Shown here piece after piece: positions 17,723 through 27,417 of a stretch of DNA of 64,000 nucleotides. The position numbers were made by a program, and so were the translations under genes. The stretch is from positions 6,197,001 through 6,261,000 of the forward strand of contig NZ_CP067100.1 in the NCBI RefSeq assembly GCF_016616235.1. The letters are read 5' to 3'. The stretch comes from Bradyrhizobium diazoefficiens. GTDB lineage: Bacteria; Pseudomonadota; Alphaproteobacteria; Rhizobiales; Xanthobacteraceae. The number at the start of each line of letters is the position of its first letter. The stretch's first letter is position 1. The notes beneath the pieces were generated by a model. That model was not told the origin of the DNA and did no database searches. It worked only from the letters and a program-made list of their open reading frames with translations.

Positions 17723-19150
17723 ATGTCCTCGTCCGATGATACAAGTGCGGCCAGTGACGCAGCCCGCCGACGGCGCAGAAGAAGCCATACTTTACTACTG
17801 ATCCTGGCGGTCGGATTTCTTGTTTTTTGCGCCGCAGCGGGCGCCCTGTTCTATGTATTGCGGCCCGTCACGCTTCGGATTGCCGTCGGGCCGGACGGCA
17901 GCGATGATCACAAGGTGATACAGGCGGCCGCCGGGGCTTTCGCGAGCGAAAGCAGGACAATGAGGCTGTCTGTGATCACCACCGGCGGTGCGGCCGAAGC
18001 TCTCGCTCTGCTCGGTTCCGGCAAAGCCCAACTTGCGGTCGGTCGCGGCGATCTGGAGATGCCTGCCGATGCCCAAGCCGTGGCGGTCCTGCGCAAGAAC
18101 TTCGTCGTGCTCTGGTCGCCTTCCGCACGCGCGGGCAGGAGCTCCAAAAAAAGGCCGGCGGCGACGATCAAGGAGATCTCCGATCTCGCAGGGCACAAGG
18201 TCGGCGTGATCGGCCGGACGCCGGCGAACGCCGCAGTGCTGAAGGTCATCCTGAGCGCCTCCGGCGTGGAGGCGGACAAGGTCGCGGTGACGCACTTCGG
18301 CACGGATCAGATCGAGGAGCTGGCGCGCGACCCAACCCTTGATGCATTCATGGCGGTCGGTCCGCTCGACAGCAAAATTACCTCCAGTGCCATCGCGGCG
18401 ACGGCGAGGGCGCGAGGCAAGCCGAAGTTTCTCGCGATCGAGGCGTCAGAGGCGATCGCCCTGAAGCACCCGCGTTATGAGTCCGAGGAAATTCCACCCA
18501 GCGTATTCAATGCGGAGCCGGCTTGGCCGGATGACAAGGTCGAGACGATCAGCGTCAGCCACTTCATCGTGGCGCAAAAGGCCTTGTCTGAAACCACGGT
18601 CGCGGCATTTTTCCGGCAGCTGTTCGCCGTCCGTCAGGTGATTGCCCGCCAGGCGCCGGGCGCTGCGCACATCACCAAACCTGACACAGAACGGGACGCC
18701 GAGCTACAGGTGCATCGCGGAGCGGCCGCCGTCATTGAAGGCACTGAACGCACCTTCCTCGACAGGTACGGCGATTACTTCTGGTTTGCGCTCCTGCTGC
18801 TCTCCGGCATCGGTTCGGCGGGCGCCTGGGTGCGCCATTATTTGAATCGGGATGATAGGGACGAAAACACCGGGCATCGCCACAGAATCATGGCTATGGT
18901 CGCCGGGGTACGCACCGCGGAATCCGACCAGAAACTTTTCGCGATGCAACGCGAAGTCGATGCCATCATCGGTCAAGCCCTCGAATGCTACGATGACGGC
19001 GCCATCGAGGAAGAGGAACTGGCCGCCTTTGCTCTGGTGCTCGAGCTGTTCAATCACGCAGTTGTCGAGAGGCGGGCCGCCTTGCGAGCAGGCACGCTCG
19101 AACCCGTCCGTGGCGGGGCGGTCAATCGCAGCCTCCCCTCTCCACGATAA
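17723..19150 (+). CDS. TAXI family TRAP-type solute-binding protein, membrane-anchored
   Basis: 475 residues. After an Arg-rich cytoplasmic tail (RRRRRRS) a membrane helix (about 23-48) anchors a TAXI periplasmic binding domain (LRIAVGPDGSDDHKVIQAAAGAF, ... GDLEMPADAQAVAVLR, ... LAGHKVGVIGRTPANAAVLKVIL). A second membrane helix (about 353-371) is followed by a cytoplasmic tail of about 100 residues. Normal TRAP binding proteins are soluble and sit next to the fused DctQM permease. Here no permease gene is near, and both membrane helices are extra. It may have become a sensor or an accessory subunit. Family membership is clear, but function is not. Confidence 0.85.
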   Translation: MSSSDDTSAASDAARRRRRRSHTLLLILAVGFLVFCAAAGALFYVLRPVTLRIAVGPDGSDDHKVIQAAAGAFASESRTMRLSVITTGGAAEALALLGSGKAQLAVGRGDLEMPADAQAVAVLRKNFVVLWSPSARAGRSSKKRPAATIKEISDLAGHKVGVIGRTPANAAVLKVILSASGVEADKVAVTHFGTDQIEELARDPTLDAFMAVGPLDSKITSSAIAATARARGKPKFLAIEASEAIALKHPRYESEEIPPSVFNAEPAWPDDKVETISVSHFIVAQKALSETTVAAFFRQLFAVRQVIARQAPGAAHITKPDTERDAELQVHRGAAAVIEGTERTFLDRYGDYFWFALLLLSGIGSAGAWVRHYLNRDDRDENTGHRHRIMAMVAGVRTAESDQKLFAMQREVDAIIGQALECYDDGAIEEEELAAFALVLELFNHAVVERRAALRAGTLEPVRGGAVNRSLPSPR

Positions 19151-19215
19151 CCGCTCGGACAAACCGAGCCGGGCCGCTCCTGATAGAGAGAGCGGATAGT
19201 CCGCTCCAGGCCCGC

Positions 19216-20196
19216 TCAGACCGCATCCGCACGCAGCAGCGTGTCCACGGTGATGGTGCCGCGCGCACGCGAGACGCAGGCGCAGATCTTCCGGTTCTCT
19301 TGCTTCTGGTGGTCGCTGAAGAAGACGTCGCGGTGGTCGATCTCGCCGTCGACGGCAACCACGTCGATGGCGCAGAGACCGCATTCGCCGCGCTTGCAAT
19401 CGTACATGACATCATGGCCGCTGGCGTTGAGCACATCCAGCATCGAGCGCTCGCGCGGGATCTCGAGCTCAATATCCGTATCCTTTAACCGCACACGGAA
19501 GCTCTCGGTCGGCAGCGTGCCGCTGGAGCCAAAGGTCTCGTAACGGAGATCGGGGAGCGGATGGCCGGCGCCGATCCAGGCGTGGCGCGCGGCATCGAGC
19601 ATCCGCATCGGGCCGCAGAACAGCGCGATTGCGCCGTTCGGCAGCGAGGCGAACAACGCGTCGAGATCGAGCCGCTTGCCTTCGTCGCTGGCATGAACGA
19701 CCAGACGATCGTCGAGGATCGTGGCGAGATCGTCGAGATAAGCGGCCTCGCTGCGCGAGCGCACGGAATAGTGCAGCGTGACGTCGGCGCCGCGCCGCGC
19801 CAGCGCCTGCGCGGCGCCGAGGATCGGGGTGATGCCGATGCCGCCGGCGATCAGGCAATAGTTTTGACGCGTCCAGTCGACCGCGAGCAGCGACGACGGC
19901 TTGCTGATGTCGAGCCGCGCACCCGGCTGCAACGACCACATGTAGCGCGAGCCGCCGCGGGAGTCCTCGGCGCGGCGCACCGCAATCTTGAAGCCGCGCG
20001 GCGAGGCTTCGCCGACCAGCGAGTAGGACCGCGTCTCCGGCAGGCCGTCGATGGCCACGCTGACATTGATATGGCTGCCGACTGGATAGGCGGCGCCGTC
20101 GAACAGATCGGGGCGGATCAGGAATTCGCGGATGCCGGGGGCGAGATCGCGCGTCTCAACGAGCGTGGCCGGAATCCAGGTCTCAACGAAGCGCAT
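19216..20196 (-). CDS. VanB/PDR-type oxygenase reductase (FMN, NAD(P)H, [2Fe-2S])
   Basis: 326 residues with the phthalate-dioxygenase-reductase layout: flavin domain at about 1-105 (ETRSYSLVGEA is the flavin-binding RxYS motif), NAD(P)H domain at about 106-230 (LIAGGIGITPILG and FCGPMRMLDAAR), and a C-terminal plant-type [2Fe-2S] domain with DCKRGECGLCAIDV and ICACVSRA. It should pass electrons from NAD(P)H to the Rieske oxygenase encoded two genes upstream. It is the last gene of a three-gene operon (oxygenase, GntR regulator, reductase) with gaps of 5 and 11 bases. The aromatic substrate is not known, so vanB is not assigned. Confidence 0.9.
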   Translation of the reverse strand: MRFVETWIPATLVETRDLAPGIREFLIRPDLFDGAAYPVGSHINVSVAIDGLPETRSYSLVGEASPRGFKIAVRRAEDSRGGSRYMWSLQPGARLDISKPSSLLAVDWTRQNYCLIAGGIGITPILGAAQALARRGADVTLHYSVRSRSEAAYLDDLATILDDRLVVHASDEGKRLDLDALFASLPNGAIALFCGPMRMLDAARHAWIGAGHPLPDLRYETFGSSGTLPTESFRVRLKDTDIELEIPRERSMLDVLNASGHDVMYDCKRGECGLCAIDVVAVDGEIDHRDVFFSDHQKQENRKICACVSRARGTITVDTLLRADAV

Positions 20197-20207
20197 GGCG
20201 GCTAGCC

Positions 20208-20960
20208 TCAATCGGTTGCGGATTTGATCAGCGCGAGCGCCGGCAGGAGGTCGAGATGCGTGCGGTTTCTGAGCGCGAGCCGCAAATTGCGCACTGCAAG
20301 CCGTGCATGCTCGCGCATCGCCGCCTCCGCGCGCGCGCCTTCGCGGTTCTCGATCGCGTCGATCACGACGCGGTGGTGCTCCTGGGCGATGATCAGGATC
20401 TGCTGCGCCTCCGGCAGCGCCGACTGCGCCATCACGAAGCCGCTGGGCGAGGCGAACGGCAGCGCCGAGGCGCGGTCGATCTGCCGGATCAGCGGCGGGC
20501 TGCGCGAGAGTTCGGTGAGCAAGGCATGGAAGCGCGCGTTCAGGGCGACATAGGACGAGAAGGCATCGACCGAGATCGGCACCTGGCGCAGCAATTCGTC
20601 GATCGCAGCCAGGCACTCCTTGAGCGGCTCGAGCTCGCGCGCGGAGACGCCGCGCTCGGCCGCAAAGCGGGCGGCGAGACCTTCCAGCGTGCCGCGCAGC
20701 TCGATGGAGTCTGAAATATCGCGCTCGGAGAACGCCTTCACCATGAAGCCGCCGGAAGGGATCGCCTCGAGCAGGCCCTCCTCCTCCAGCCGCACCAGCG
20801 CCATGCGCACCGGCGTGCGCGAGGCGCCTGTTGTCTCGACCGCCTGAAGCTCGGAGATGCGCTCGCCCGGACGCAAGGCGCCAGACAGGATCTGGTCGCG
20901 CAGCGCGAGCTGCGCCTTCACGGTCTGCGAGACGGAGCGGTCGACCTCGCGCTCGGCCAT
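20208..20960 (-). CDS. GntR family regulator, FadR/FCD subfamily
   Basis: 250 residues. The N-terminal winged helix-turn-helix (ILSGALRPGERISELQAVETTGASRTPVRMALVRLEEEGLLEAIPSGGF) is typical GntR, and the C-terminal all-helical FCD domain (about 90-235) would bind a carboxylic acid effector through metal-bound histidines (HALL, HHRV, HARL). It is encoded inside the operon it probably controls, between oxygenase and reductase. Two TGTATACA palindromes upstream of the oxygenase gene are good operator candidates. The ATG at MAEREV is preferred over a longer reading that overlaps the oxygenase. Confidence 0.9.
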   Translation of the reverse strand: MAEREVDRSVSQTVKAQLALRDQILSGALRPGERISELQAVETTGASRTPVRMALVRLEEEGLLEAIPSGGFMVKAFSERDISDSIELRGTLEGLAARFAAERGVSARELEPLKECLAAIDELLRQVPISVDAFSSYVALNARFHALLTELSRSPPLIRQIDRASALPFASPSGFVMAQSALPEAQQILIIAQEHHRVVIDAIENREGARAEAAMREHARLAVRNLRLALRNRTHLDLLPALALIKSATD

Positions 20961-20965
20961 GCCAG

Positions 20966-22015
20966 CTACTCCGCGGCCTGGAGCTGCTGCGGCGCGTTCT
21001 CCTTCGCCACCATCTTGTCGATCAGCTTGCGCGTCCACATCGCGCCGGCGTCGATGTTGAGGTTGTAGAAGACGCGATCCGGATTCTCGTCCATCGCGCG
21101 CTGCTGCGCCTCGAGGATCAGCTCGTCCTCGCGGAAGATGCCGGAGACGCCCTCGCGGATCTCCGTGGTGATGCGCTGCTCACCGAGCTGGTAGTTGCGG
21201 ACGAAGGCCCAGAAATAATGGCAGGTCTTCTCGGTCTCCGGCGTGATGGTGTTGAGCACGAAGCCGTTGACGCCCTGCGAGCGGTCGCCTTCCGGCGCGC
21301 CGGTGCCAGTCGGCGCCACGCCGACATCGATGGCGATGGTGCACGGGGCCTCGAACCGGATGATCTGCCAGCGGTCGACCAGGCCGGGCTTGCCGAGCTG
21401 CTTGGCCCAGAACGGCGGCGCCTCGATGCCGCGCATCCAGCGCGTCACCGTCACCGTCTTCTCGCCATGGGTGACGTCGAACGGAGCTTCCGCCACCGCG
21501 TCATTGCCGATCGAGGAGCCGTGCACGAAGGTCTCGTGGGTGAGGTCCATGAGATTGTCGAGCACGAGGCGGTAGTCGCAATTGACGCGGATAGTCTTGC
21601 CGTCGCCGGCCCAGGCCGGATCGTGATTCCAGTGCATGTCCGGGACCAGCGCGGGATCGGCCAGCGCGGGATCGCCCATCCAGAGCCAGATGTAGCGGTG
21701 GCGCTCGACCACGGGATAGGCGCGCACGCAGGCCGAGGGGTTGATGGTCTCCTGCGAGGGCATGAAGGTGCAGCGGCCCTGCGCGTTGTATTTGAGGCCG
21801 TGATAGCCGCACACGACGGTGTCGCCTTCGAGCCGGCCCTTGGACAGCGGCACCAGGCGGTGCCAGCAGGCATCCTCCAGCGCGGCGACGGAGCCGTCGG
21901 CCTTGCGGTACATCACGACATGCTTGCCGCAGATCGTCCGCGGCAGCAGCGCCGGCTTCACCTCCGCGTCCCAGGCCGCGGCGTACCAGGCGTTCATGGG
22001 GAAGGGTTTGGTCAT
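20966..22015 (-). CDS. Rieske non-haem iron oxygenase, VanA-type terminal oxygenase
   Basis: 349 residues, the size of vanillate O-demethylase oxygenase. The N-terminal Rieske domain has CWHRLVPLSKGRLEGDTVVCGYHG (C-x-H ... C-x2-H). The catalytic domain has NLMDLTHETFVH, supplying the mononuclear iron histidines. It would hydroxylate or O-demethylate an aromatic acid using electrons from the operon-encoded reductase. The first 22 residues of the longest reading are replaced by the ATG at MTKPFPMNAWYAAAW, the usual start pattern. It is the first gene of the operon, preceded by candidate GntR operators. Confidence 0.9.
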   Translation of the reverse strand: MTKPFPMNAWYAAAWDAEVKPALLPRTICGKHVVMYRKADGSVAALEDACWHRLVPLSKGRLEGDTVVCGYHGLKYNAQGRCTFMPSQETINPSACVRAYPVVERHRYIWLWMGDPALADPALVPDMHWNHDPAWAGDGKTIRVNCDYRLVLDNLMDLTHETFVHGSSIGNDAVAEAPFDVTHGEKTVTVTRWMRGIEAPPFWAKQLGKPGLVDRWQIIRFEAPCTIAIDVGVAPTGTGAPEGDRSQGVNGFVLNTITPETEKTCHYFWAFVRNYQLGEQRITTEIREGVSGIFREDELILEAQQRAMDENPDRVFYNLNIDAGAMWTRKLIDKMVAKENAPQQLQAAE

Positions 22016-22035
22016 GGGGCGCTCTCCCAAATGCT

Positions 22036-22056
22036 TTGTATGCGTTATGTATACAA
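22036..22056. promoter_or_regulatory. Candidate GntR operator 1
   Basis: TTGTAT at 22036-22041 pairs with ATACAA at 22051-22056, and the right arm is itself the palindrome TGTATACA (22048-22055). It lies 21 bases upstream of the Rieske oxygenase ATG. The same core recurs at 22121-22130. Confidence 0.55.
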
Positions 22057-22120
22057 TAACGGCGAACAGCGGAGCATTCAAGCGCGAGATTACCCTATTT
22101 TAATACCTTTTCCGGGCTCG

Positions 22121-22130
22121 ATGTATACAT
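22121..22130. promoter_or_regulatory. Candidate GntR operator 2
   Basis: ATGTATACAT is a perfect ten-base palindrome about 105 bases upstream of the Rieske oxygenase start. It shares the TGTATACA core with operator 1, 74 bases away (seven helical turns). FadR-type regulators commonly bind such short palindromes. Confidence 0.5.
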
Positions 22131-22143
22131 ATTTAACTCTGCG

Positions 22144-22247
22144 GTCATTCCCCGCGAAAGCGGGGAATCCAGTACTCCGCGGTAGACATGAGTTCAGGCA
22201 ATTTCGGCCGCGGAGTACTGGATCGCCCGCCTTCGCGGGCGATGACA
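22144..22247. repeat. Composite palindromic repeat with three nested hairpins
   Basis: Outer 14-base arms CCAGTACTCCGCGG (22169-22182) and CCGCGGAGTACTGG (22208-22221) are perfect inverse copies. Each side carries another hairpin: TTCCCCGCGAAAGCGGGGAA to the left and TCGCCCGCCTTCGCGGGCGA to the right. The element reads GTCATTC ... GATGAC at its ends. It fills the gap between pgm and the Rieske operon and looks like a dispersed intergenic repeat, possibly acting as a transcript end for pgm. Confidence 0.75.
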
Positions 22248-22309
22248 CCGCGCCATACGGCAGCCTCTTCCTGGGAGGAGCAGCCTGAGCGCGGCGCCAG
22301 CTCCGGTCC

Positions 22310-23956
<1,647 letters not shown>

Positions 23957-24113
23957 TGAAAGATCCTCGTCCTGTCGTCACAGAGATAGCGGGATAGCAT
24001 AGCATCGCCCAAGCGTCCGCCAAACCAGAACGCGGGCGATGGGGACCGCGTTCCTTGGGAGCTTGGCGACGGTGCTGTAGCCGCATGAGCAAAGCGATAT
24101 GCAGGCCAGCCAT

Positions 24114-24139
24114 CCCGGATGTCGCTTCGCTCATCCGGG
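24114..24139. repeat. CCCGGATG ... CATCCGGG hairpin element
   Basis: Eight-base perfect arms (24114-24121 and 24132-24139) around TCGCTTCGCT. The sequence resembles one half of a dispersed repeat that is frequent between bradyrhizobial genes (from memory). A degenerate second copy (GCCGCATGAGCAAAGCGATATGC) lies 15-40 bases to its left. The rest of the 311-base gap between pgm and the transglycosylase shows nothing else. Confidence 0.55.
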
Positions 24140-24267
24140 TTTCTGGATCATGCTATGCTCCGCACATCGAGGCTTTTCGAATCGTCCCATGGCCCCCTCG
24201 CACAAGCTGCTTCTGCTGATCGCCGGCCGAAGCCCGTTTGTTAGCTTCGAGACTGTATGACAAGCGC

Positions 24268-25053
24268 ATGATGCGGAATCAGGCACGCTTCAAGCTCAGC
24301 GCGACGTGGCGACACGCCGCGGTCGCCCTGCTGGTGTCGGTTCCGATCTGCGCACAGGCCAAGGACGGCGCGCCGGACGAGCCGCGCACGGTGCCGGCCG
24401 CATCGGAGAACATGTCGGAGCTTGGCGCCGGCGAAACGCCGTCGTCCCATGCCGAAATCCGCAAGATCATCGAACGGGAAACCGCGAAGACCGGCCTGCC
24501 TGCCGATATCGCGGAGGCCGTCGTGTTCGTCGAAAGCGGATACAATGCGGCCGTGATCGGCAGCGTCGGCGAAATCGGCCTCATGCAGGTGCGGCCCGAG
24601 ACCGCCGCGATGCTCGGCTTCCGGGGCAACAATGCCGAGCTCGCCGAGCCCGACATCAACATCCATTACGGCGTGCTCTATCTCAGTCGCGCATGGCGCC
24701 TCGCCGGCGGCGATCTCTGCCGCGCTTTGATGAAGTATCGGGCAGGTCACGGCGAGGAGACGATGACCGCGCGTTCGCAAGTCTATTGCAACCGCGCCCG
24801 CAACCGTCTGCTCGCGATGAATTCGGCAGCTCTCGAAGCCAAGGCCGCAACCATTCCGGATCCGGCGCCCCCGGCGGCTTCGGCAAAGCTGGCAGGCCCG
24901 CCGAAGGTCGCGGCACAGCCTAAAGCGGTCTATGCCCGCTATCGTCAAGGCACGGCGGCCGCCAGCCGCGCCTTTTGGGCCGCACATGAGGCCAGGATCA
25001 GCCTCATCAAGGCTCGCATCGAGGCAAGATGGAAGCGCGTCGCGTCGCGTTGA
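24268..25053 (+). CDS. Exported lytic transglycosylase (SLT domain)
   Basis: 261 residues. The signal peptide is MMRNQARFKLSATWRHAAVALLVSVPICAQA. The SLT domain runs from about 80 to 200, with IAEAVVFVESGYNAAVIGSVGEIGLMQVRPETAAMLG; the Glu of VESGYN is the expected catalytic acid and GLMQV the conserved family motif. It would cleave peptidoglycan glycan strands in the periplasm. The C-terminal 60 residues are Ala/Lys/Arg-rich without a known domain. A TTG ten codons upstream would lengthen the n-region unnaturally, so the tandem ATG is chosen. Confidence 0.88.
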   Translation: MMRNQARFKLSATWRHAAVALLVSVPICAQAKDGAPDEPRTVPAASENMSELGAGETPSSHAEIRKIIERETAKTGLPADIAEAVVFVESGYNAAVIGSVGEIGLMQVRPETAAMLGFRGNNAELAEPDINIHYGVLYLSRAWRLAGGDLCRALMKYRAGHGEETMTARSQVYCNRARNRLLAMNSAALEAKAATIPDPAPPAASAKLAGPPKVAAQPKAVYARYRQGTAAASRAFWAAHEARISLIKARIEARWKRVASR

Positions 25054-25229
25054 CGAGCTTGCGCCGCAGCCGCGCGGCCCAGGCGACCTTGACCGGCTCG
25101 ATCGCCGATTCCGTACAATTGGCTCTGGACTCAACCACTGGTTAACGTAAAGACAGGCTTCAGCTTCGGAAAGGGCGGGCGCGCCTCTATGGTGTCCGCT
25201 TGCGGGTGCGAAACCACGGAGCGAGCGTT

Positions 25230-26381
25230 ATGCAGGGGCAGGCCCGGTTGGCTGCCGGTCGAACCGAACGAGGCGCACCGTCCCTCAGTCGTTCGCGCAC
25301 GCTCGATTTCCTGCGCGGCCTCGCGATCCTGGGCGTGATCGCGAACCACGTCTCGCAATCATTTCCATCAAACATCCAGGCAATCGACTACGCCTTCCTG
25401 TGCGGCTGGACTGGCGTCAACGTGTTCTACTTCGTCAGCGCGGTGACGATGTGCCTGATGTGGACACAGCGCGCCGGCGAAACGAGCCCGACACGCAAAT
25501 TCTACGTCCGCCGTGCCTTGCGCATCGCGCCGTTGTTCTGGCTCGCGATCCCGTTCTACCTTGCCATCAACGGCACGGGGCCGAGCTACAACGCGCCCAA
25601 CGGCATCGGGCCGCTCCAGGTGATCTTGACCGCGACGTTCCTGCACGGCTTCTGGCCCGACAGCGTCAACAGCGTCGTGCCGGGCGACTGGTCGATCGCG
25701 GCGGAGATGACGTTCTATCTCGTCTTCCCGCTTCTGATCACCGCATTCGGATCGCGCCGCCGTCTCTATCTCGCGCTCGCGCTTCTGCTGCACCTCGTCA
25801 ATGTCTGCCTGTTCAAGCCGTGGGCCTTCGAACTGTTCTCGGCCTATTACGGCCCCGGCCACGACTCCTTCGTCGGGGCCACGCTGCACATCAGCTTCCT
25901 GAACCAGTTGCCCGTCTTCCTGATCGGCTGTGCGCTGTTCTTCTCGCTGCGCGACGGCTTCACCAGATCCGACGCCGCGATCTTCGTCGTCTTCGTCGCG
26001 CTGTCCTTCTGCGCAAACCGCGCGACCGGCGCGCACGAATTCAACTATCTGATCATCAACCTCGTGCTCGGCGCGATGGTGGCGGGCTGCATCCGCTTCG
26101 CGGTCCGCTGGTCGCCGATCGAGGCGCTCGGCCGCAATTCCTATTCGATTTATCTGTCGCACTTCGCGGTGATCGGCGGACTGCAGCTGATCTGGCCGCT
26201 CGCGGACGGGCTGATCTCGCTGCTCGTGACTTACGCGGTCAGCGCAGCGCTCAGCTATCTCGTCGCGCGCGCGACCTGGCACCTGGTCGAGCGGCGCGCG
26301 CAGGATCTCGCGCAGCGCCTGACCTCATCGGCGACCAGGGCCCTGCGCCCCGAGCCCTTTACAGCGGTACGCGTGGCCTGA
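25230..26381 (+). CDS. Acyltransferase-3 family membrane protein (1 of 7)
   Basis: 383 residues with about ten membrane helices. The first helix carries the family motif LDFLRGLAILGVIANHV with the conserved Arg and His, and loop 1 contains TRKFYVRRALRIAPLFWLAIP. These integral inner-membrane proteins transfer acetyl or other acyl groups to sugars of exported glycans. Its sequence is clearly distinct from the six other family members further right. It is convergent with the aldose epimerase gene. An upstream GTG reading adds only an unconserved ten residues. Confidence 0.88.
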   Translation: MQGQARLAAGRTERGAPSLSRSRTLDFLRGLAILGVIANHVSQSFPSNIQAIDYAFLCGWTGVNVFYFVSAVTMCLMWTQRAGETSPTRKFYVRRALRIAPLFWLAIPFYLAINGTGPSYNAPNGIGPLQVILTATFLHGFWPDSVNSVVPGDWSIAAEMTFYLVFPLLITAFGSRRRLYLALALLLHLVNVCLFKPWAFELFSAYYGPGHDSFVGATLHISFLNQLPVFLIGCALFFSLRDGFTRSDAAIFVVFVALSFCANRATGAHEFNYLIINLVLGAMVAGCIRFAVRWSPIEALGRNSYSIYLSHFAVIGGLQLIWPLADGLISLLVTYAVSAALSYLVARATWHLVERRAQDLAQRLTSSATRALRPEPFTAVRVA

Positions 26382-26410
26382 ACGGCCGCAGCGCGGGCGG
26401 ATGATCCGCG

Positions 26411-27301
26411 TCAGGACGATCCGATCTCGATGCGGTATGACAATTGCTCCTGCGCGCCGGCTGCGATGTGCATCAGGCCCGGCTTGTCGCTGAACTCGCC
26501 CTCGAAGCCTTTGGGGCTGGCATAGCCGCGCCAAGGCTCGATGCAGAGGAACGGTGCGCCCGATGGTTTGGACCAGACGCCGAGCTCGCGAAAGCCGCGC
26601 CACGACATCTTCAGCCACGGCCCGGCGGACGCGCCCTGCCCGGCGGCGTAGCGGACCGAATTGCTCTCGATCCGGTCGAAGATGATGGCGTCGTCGGCGA
26701 ACAGGGATTCGGACAGGGGCAGCACGGCGCCATTGACAGGACTCGGCTCCGCGGCCGGGCGCAGCAATCCGCCGTCGAGACGATGGACGGGAGATGACTC
26801 CGCGTTGGCAAAGGTCAGTGCATAACTCTCTTTCGCCGTTTCAGGCTGAAGCGGCCAGTTGAAAGCGGGATGTCCGCCGAGCGAGGCCGGCAATGTCTCC
26901 GCGCCGGTGTTGGCGATCGTGAGCGAGAGATCGAGACCGTTGTCATCGAGCGTATACGCAGCGGTCAGGCGGAATGCGAACGGATAGAGCGCACGCGTCG
27001 CCTCGCTGTCTTCGAGCACCAGCGCACAGCCGCTCTCACCGCGTTCGATCCACGCAAAGCGGCTGTCGCGCGCAAAGCCATGCTGGGTCATCCGGTAGCT
27101 CTTGCCCCGGTGCCGCAATTCGTCGCCCGCAAGACGTCCGACGATCGGAAACAGCAGCGGCGCGTGCCGCGGCCATTGCGGCCCCGCCTGCCAGACGAAT
27201 TCGATGCCGCTGCCATGCTTCAGCGAGCACAGCTCGGCGCCGTGGGCCTTGATGGTCGCTCCCAGCCGGCCGCTGCGGATCGTGTGCGTGTCGTCGGTCA
27301 T
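26411..27301 (-). CDS. Aldose 1-epimerase family protein
   Basis: 296 residues of the GalM/LacX-like branch. Motifs are GAELCSLKHGSGIEFVWQAGPQWPRHAPLLFPIVGRL, a segment with HGFARDSRF (first catalytic His), SLGGHPAFNWPL (second His) and IEPWRGYASPKGF near the end. It would speed anomer exchange of a free sugar in the cytoplasm. GAGGGGG six to ten bases upstream of the ATG supports the start; a GTG/ATG 12 codons upstream lacks it. It lies downstream of ugd on the same strand, separated by a large palindrome. Confidence 0.88.
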   Translation of the reverse strand: MTDDTHTIRSGRLGATIKAHGAELCSLKHGSGIEFVWQAGPQWPRHAPLLFPIVGRLAGDELRHRGKSYRMTQHGFARDSRFAWIERGESGCALVLEDSEATRALYPFAFRLTAAYTLDDNGLDLSLTIANTGAETLPASLGGHPAFNWPLQPETAKESYALTFANAESSPVHRLDGGLLRPAAEPSPVNGAVLPLSESLFADDAIIFDRIESNSVRYAAGQGASAGPWLKMSWRGFRELGVWSKPSGAPFLCIEPWRGYASPKGFEGEFSDKPGLMHIAAGAQEQLSYRIEIGSS

Positions 27302-27374
27302 GACATCCCCCTCGATGCGGTCGAGGCTGCCGCTCAAAGCGCGACCTCATGCGCAGAGCATACCGCATTGGAGG

Positions 27375-27408
27375 CTGTGTCGCTCGCCTCCGGAGGCGAG
27401 CGACACAG
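27375..27408. terminator. 34-base perfect palindrome after ugd
   Basis: CTGTGTCGCTCGCCTCC is followed by its exact inverse complement with no loop, nine bases past the ugd stop codon. It would make a very stable hairpin in the ugd transcript and so may act as a terminator or RNA-stability barrier before the aldose epimerase gene. No T-run follows, which weakens the intrinsic terminator reading. Confidence 0.5.
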
Positions 27409-27417
27409 TATTGTGCA

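Noticed and set aside
24188..24259. A 23-codon ORF (MAPSHKLLLLIAG...) just upstream of the lytic transglycosylase
   Set aside because: Too short to support without data and no good ribosome binding site; it could be an upstream leader peptide but nothing shows this.
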